Assembly: GCF_032116555.1 (NCBI RefSeq)
Contig: NZ_CP134949.1
Coordinates: 496,001 to 560,000 of the forward strand
DNA: 64,000 bases
Reading direction: 5' to 3'
From: Halobaculum sp. XH14
GTDB taxonomy: Archaea > Halobacteriota > Halobacteria > Halobacteriales > Haloferacaceae
Part shown: positions 63,067 through 64,000 of the stretch, piece after piece
How the letters are laid out: every line of letters starts with the position of its first letter
Position numbering within the stretch: position 1 is the stretch's first letter
Notes under the pieces: generated by a model
Told to the model about the DNA's origin: nothing
Databases searched by the model: none
What the model saw: the letters and a program-made list of their open reading frames with translations, nothing else
Position numbers and translations under genes: made by a program

Positions 63067-63384
63067 CTACGGTGCGCCGACGACGACCATCCGGCTCGGC
63101 TCCGCGAACTCGTAGTTCCGGGTGGCCGCGGGCGACACGCGGACCGCGTCCCCGACGTCGAGCGGGAGGGCCTCGCCGTCGACCGTGATGGTTCCCGAGC
63201 CCTCCAGCAGGAGGTACACCTCCTCCTGTCCGCCGTCCGCGTGGTCGTGTTCCATCCCGGTCCACTCGGAGTCGCCCTCGACGACCGTGATGCCGAGCGA
63301 GTCACAGTCCAGCGCGTCCCGGAGGAAGTGCATGCCGGGCGCTTTCGGTTCGACGTCGCCGTAGTTCTCCTTCGAGTATGCCAC
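63067..63384 (-). CDS. Cupin-domain protein
   Basis: A 105-residue single-domain cupin. The metal-binding motif is M-E-H-D-H-A-D-G-G-Q-E-E-V-Y near 44-57; the second motif is D-V-G-D-A-V-R-V-S-P near 76-85 but lacks a clear His. The substrate is unknown. The only sensible start is a GTG at 63384 (V-A-Y-S-K-E-N-Y-G); a T-rich GCTTTTGGCC about 28 bases upstream supports it. Confidence 0.8.
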   Translation of the reverse strand: MAYSKENYGDVEPKAPGMHFLRDALDCDSLGITVVEGDSEWTGMEHDHADGGQEEVYLLLEGSGTITVDGEALPLDVGDAVRVSPAATRNYEFAEPSRMVVVGAP

Positions 63385-63500
63385 GTCGGAGGGTGGGCGG
63401 AGCGGGCCAAAAGCGTTCGGCCGGGCCGCCGTCGGAACGAGTCCGCCGTCGGAGCGCCCGGCTTCGATACGCACTTCACCCGCCGCCCGCTGGTTCGGAT

Positions 63501-63983
63501 ATGGAGATCCACGTCGCCGGCGGCAGCGGGCGGGGCCCGACCGCCATGGCGGCTTACGACGCCGCGCTCGCGGACGCGAACCTCCACAACTACAACCTCG
63601 TGACGGTGTCCTCCGTCGTCCCCGCGGACGCCACGGTGCGGGCCGTCGAGGCGGTGCCGGACCTCGGCCCCGCGGGGAACCGCCTGACCGTCGTGCAGGC
63701 CCGCGCGGCCGCCACCCCGGCGGACGCACGCGAGACCGAGGAGGTCGTCGCCGGACTCGGCTGGGCGACCGGCCCCGGCCCGGGGCTGTTCTATGAGGCC
63801 GACGGCACGGATCCCGAGTCGGTCCGGACCACGGTCGAGGAGGGGCTTCGAGCGGGCGCGGCCCTCCGGGACTGGTCAATCGTGGACGAGCACACGCTGG
63901 TCGAGCGCGCCGACACCAGCGAGGACGCCTACACCTCCGCGGTCGTCCTCGCGGCCTACGGCGAGAGCGAGCCCATCGCGTGA
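63501..63983 (+). CDS. pdaD: Pyruvoyl-dependent arginine decarboxylase
   Basis: A 160-residue proenzyme that makes agmatine, needed in archaea for polyamines and for agmatidine in tRNA-Ile. The self-cleavage site is the Ser37-Ser38 bond in L-V-T-V-S-S-V-V-P; Ser38 becomes the pyruvoyl group. G-P-G-P-G-L-F-Y-E near 93-101 is also conserved. ATG at 63501 gives the family start M-E-I-H-V-A-G-G-S-G. Confidence 0.93.
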   Translation: MEIHVAGGSGRGPTAMAAYDAALADANLHNYNLVTVSSVVPADATVRAVEAVPDLGPAGNRLTVVQARAAATPADARETEEVVAGLGWATGPGPGLFYEADGTDPESVRTTVEEGLRAGAALRDWSIVDEHTLVERADTSEDAYTSAVVLAAYGESEPIA

Positions 63984-64000
63984 GGGGACTCCGCTTGCGG

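Overview
The window is chromosomal DNA of a haloarchaeon (class Halobacteria). The evidence is the very high G+C content, proteins rich in Asp, Glu and Ala with few Lys, TATA boxes about 25-30 bases before leaderless starts, Tat-type lipoprotein signals, halocyanin, a proteasome-activating nucleotidase with a C-terminal Tyr-Gln-Tyr, class I lysyl-tRNA synthetase, PDCD5, eukaryote-type S6e and S19e, pyruvoyl arginine decarboxylase and many Halobacteria-only DUF families. No plasmid, phage or transposase gene is visible. About 70 protein genes, one tRNA, several recognisable control sites and nine copies of a composite intergenic repeat are annotated.

Layout. 1-10.1 kb: acyltransferase, aldo/keto reductase, GAF histidine kinase, PitA (chlorite-dismutase-like/monooxygenase fusion), LURP-one-like protein, PDZ site-2 protease, PadR regulator. 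10.1-16 kb: thermosome, DUF302 protein, 7TM histidine kinase, a hicB-hicA toxin-antitoxin pair beside tRNA-Arg(CCG). 16-25.4 kb: MATE exporter, membrane-anchored 2Fe-2S ferredoxin, 6-phosphogluconate dehydrogenase, M29 aminopeptidase, lipoate-ligase-like protein, S6e, universal stress protein. 25.4-31 kb: a membrane protein gene cut by an in-frame TAG, GNAT/Usp pair, DUF5806, RimI, sulfatase-GtrA pair. 31-46 kb: DUF5810/DUF5809/NUDIX cluster, lysS-pyrH, moaE, DUF7123, a second site-2 protease, thiL, UPF0104 flippase-like protein, S19e, arylamine N-acetyltransferase, PP-loop ATPase with PDCD5, hisS. 46-55 kb: truA, M28 peptidase, then a metal locus. 55-64 kb: oligoendopeptidase F, SppA with a DUF4350 protein, PAN, KatG, cupin, PdaD.

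The metal locus (48.7-53.8 kb) is the most coherent unit. Two paralogous Tat lipoproteins of the iron/siderophore-binding type face outward from a two-domain multicopper oxidase and a tandem halocyanin. Each lipoprotein gene has two TTAGG-N4-CCTAA-like boxes placed in the same way around its TATA box, which predicts DtxR/Idr-type iron control. I infer an iron-acquisition or metal-oxidation module.

The most unusual non-coding signal is a family of long GC-rich composite repeats in nine intergenic regions. In three copies the centre is a long hairpin whose two arms stay complementary although the stem sequence differs completely between copies; in two others the hairpin is missing and the flanks are joined. 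Other second-look items are a 31-bp tandem repeat between convergent genes, tandem hairpins between rps19e and nat, candidate leaderless upstream ORFs, and operator-like palindromes before katG, sppA and the multicopper oxidase gene.
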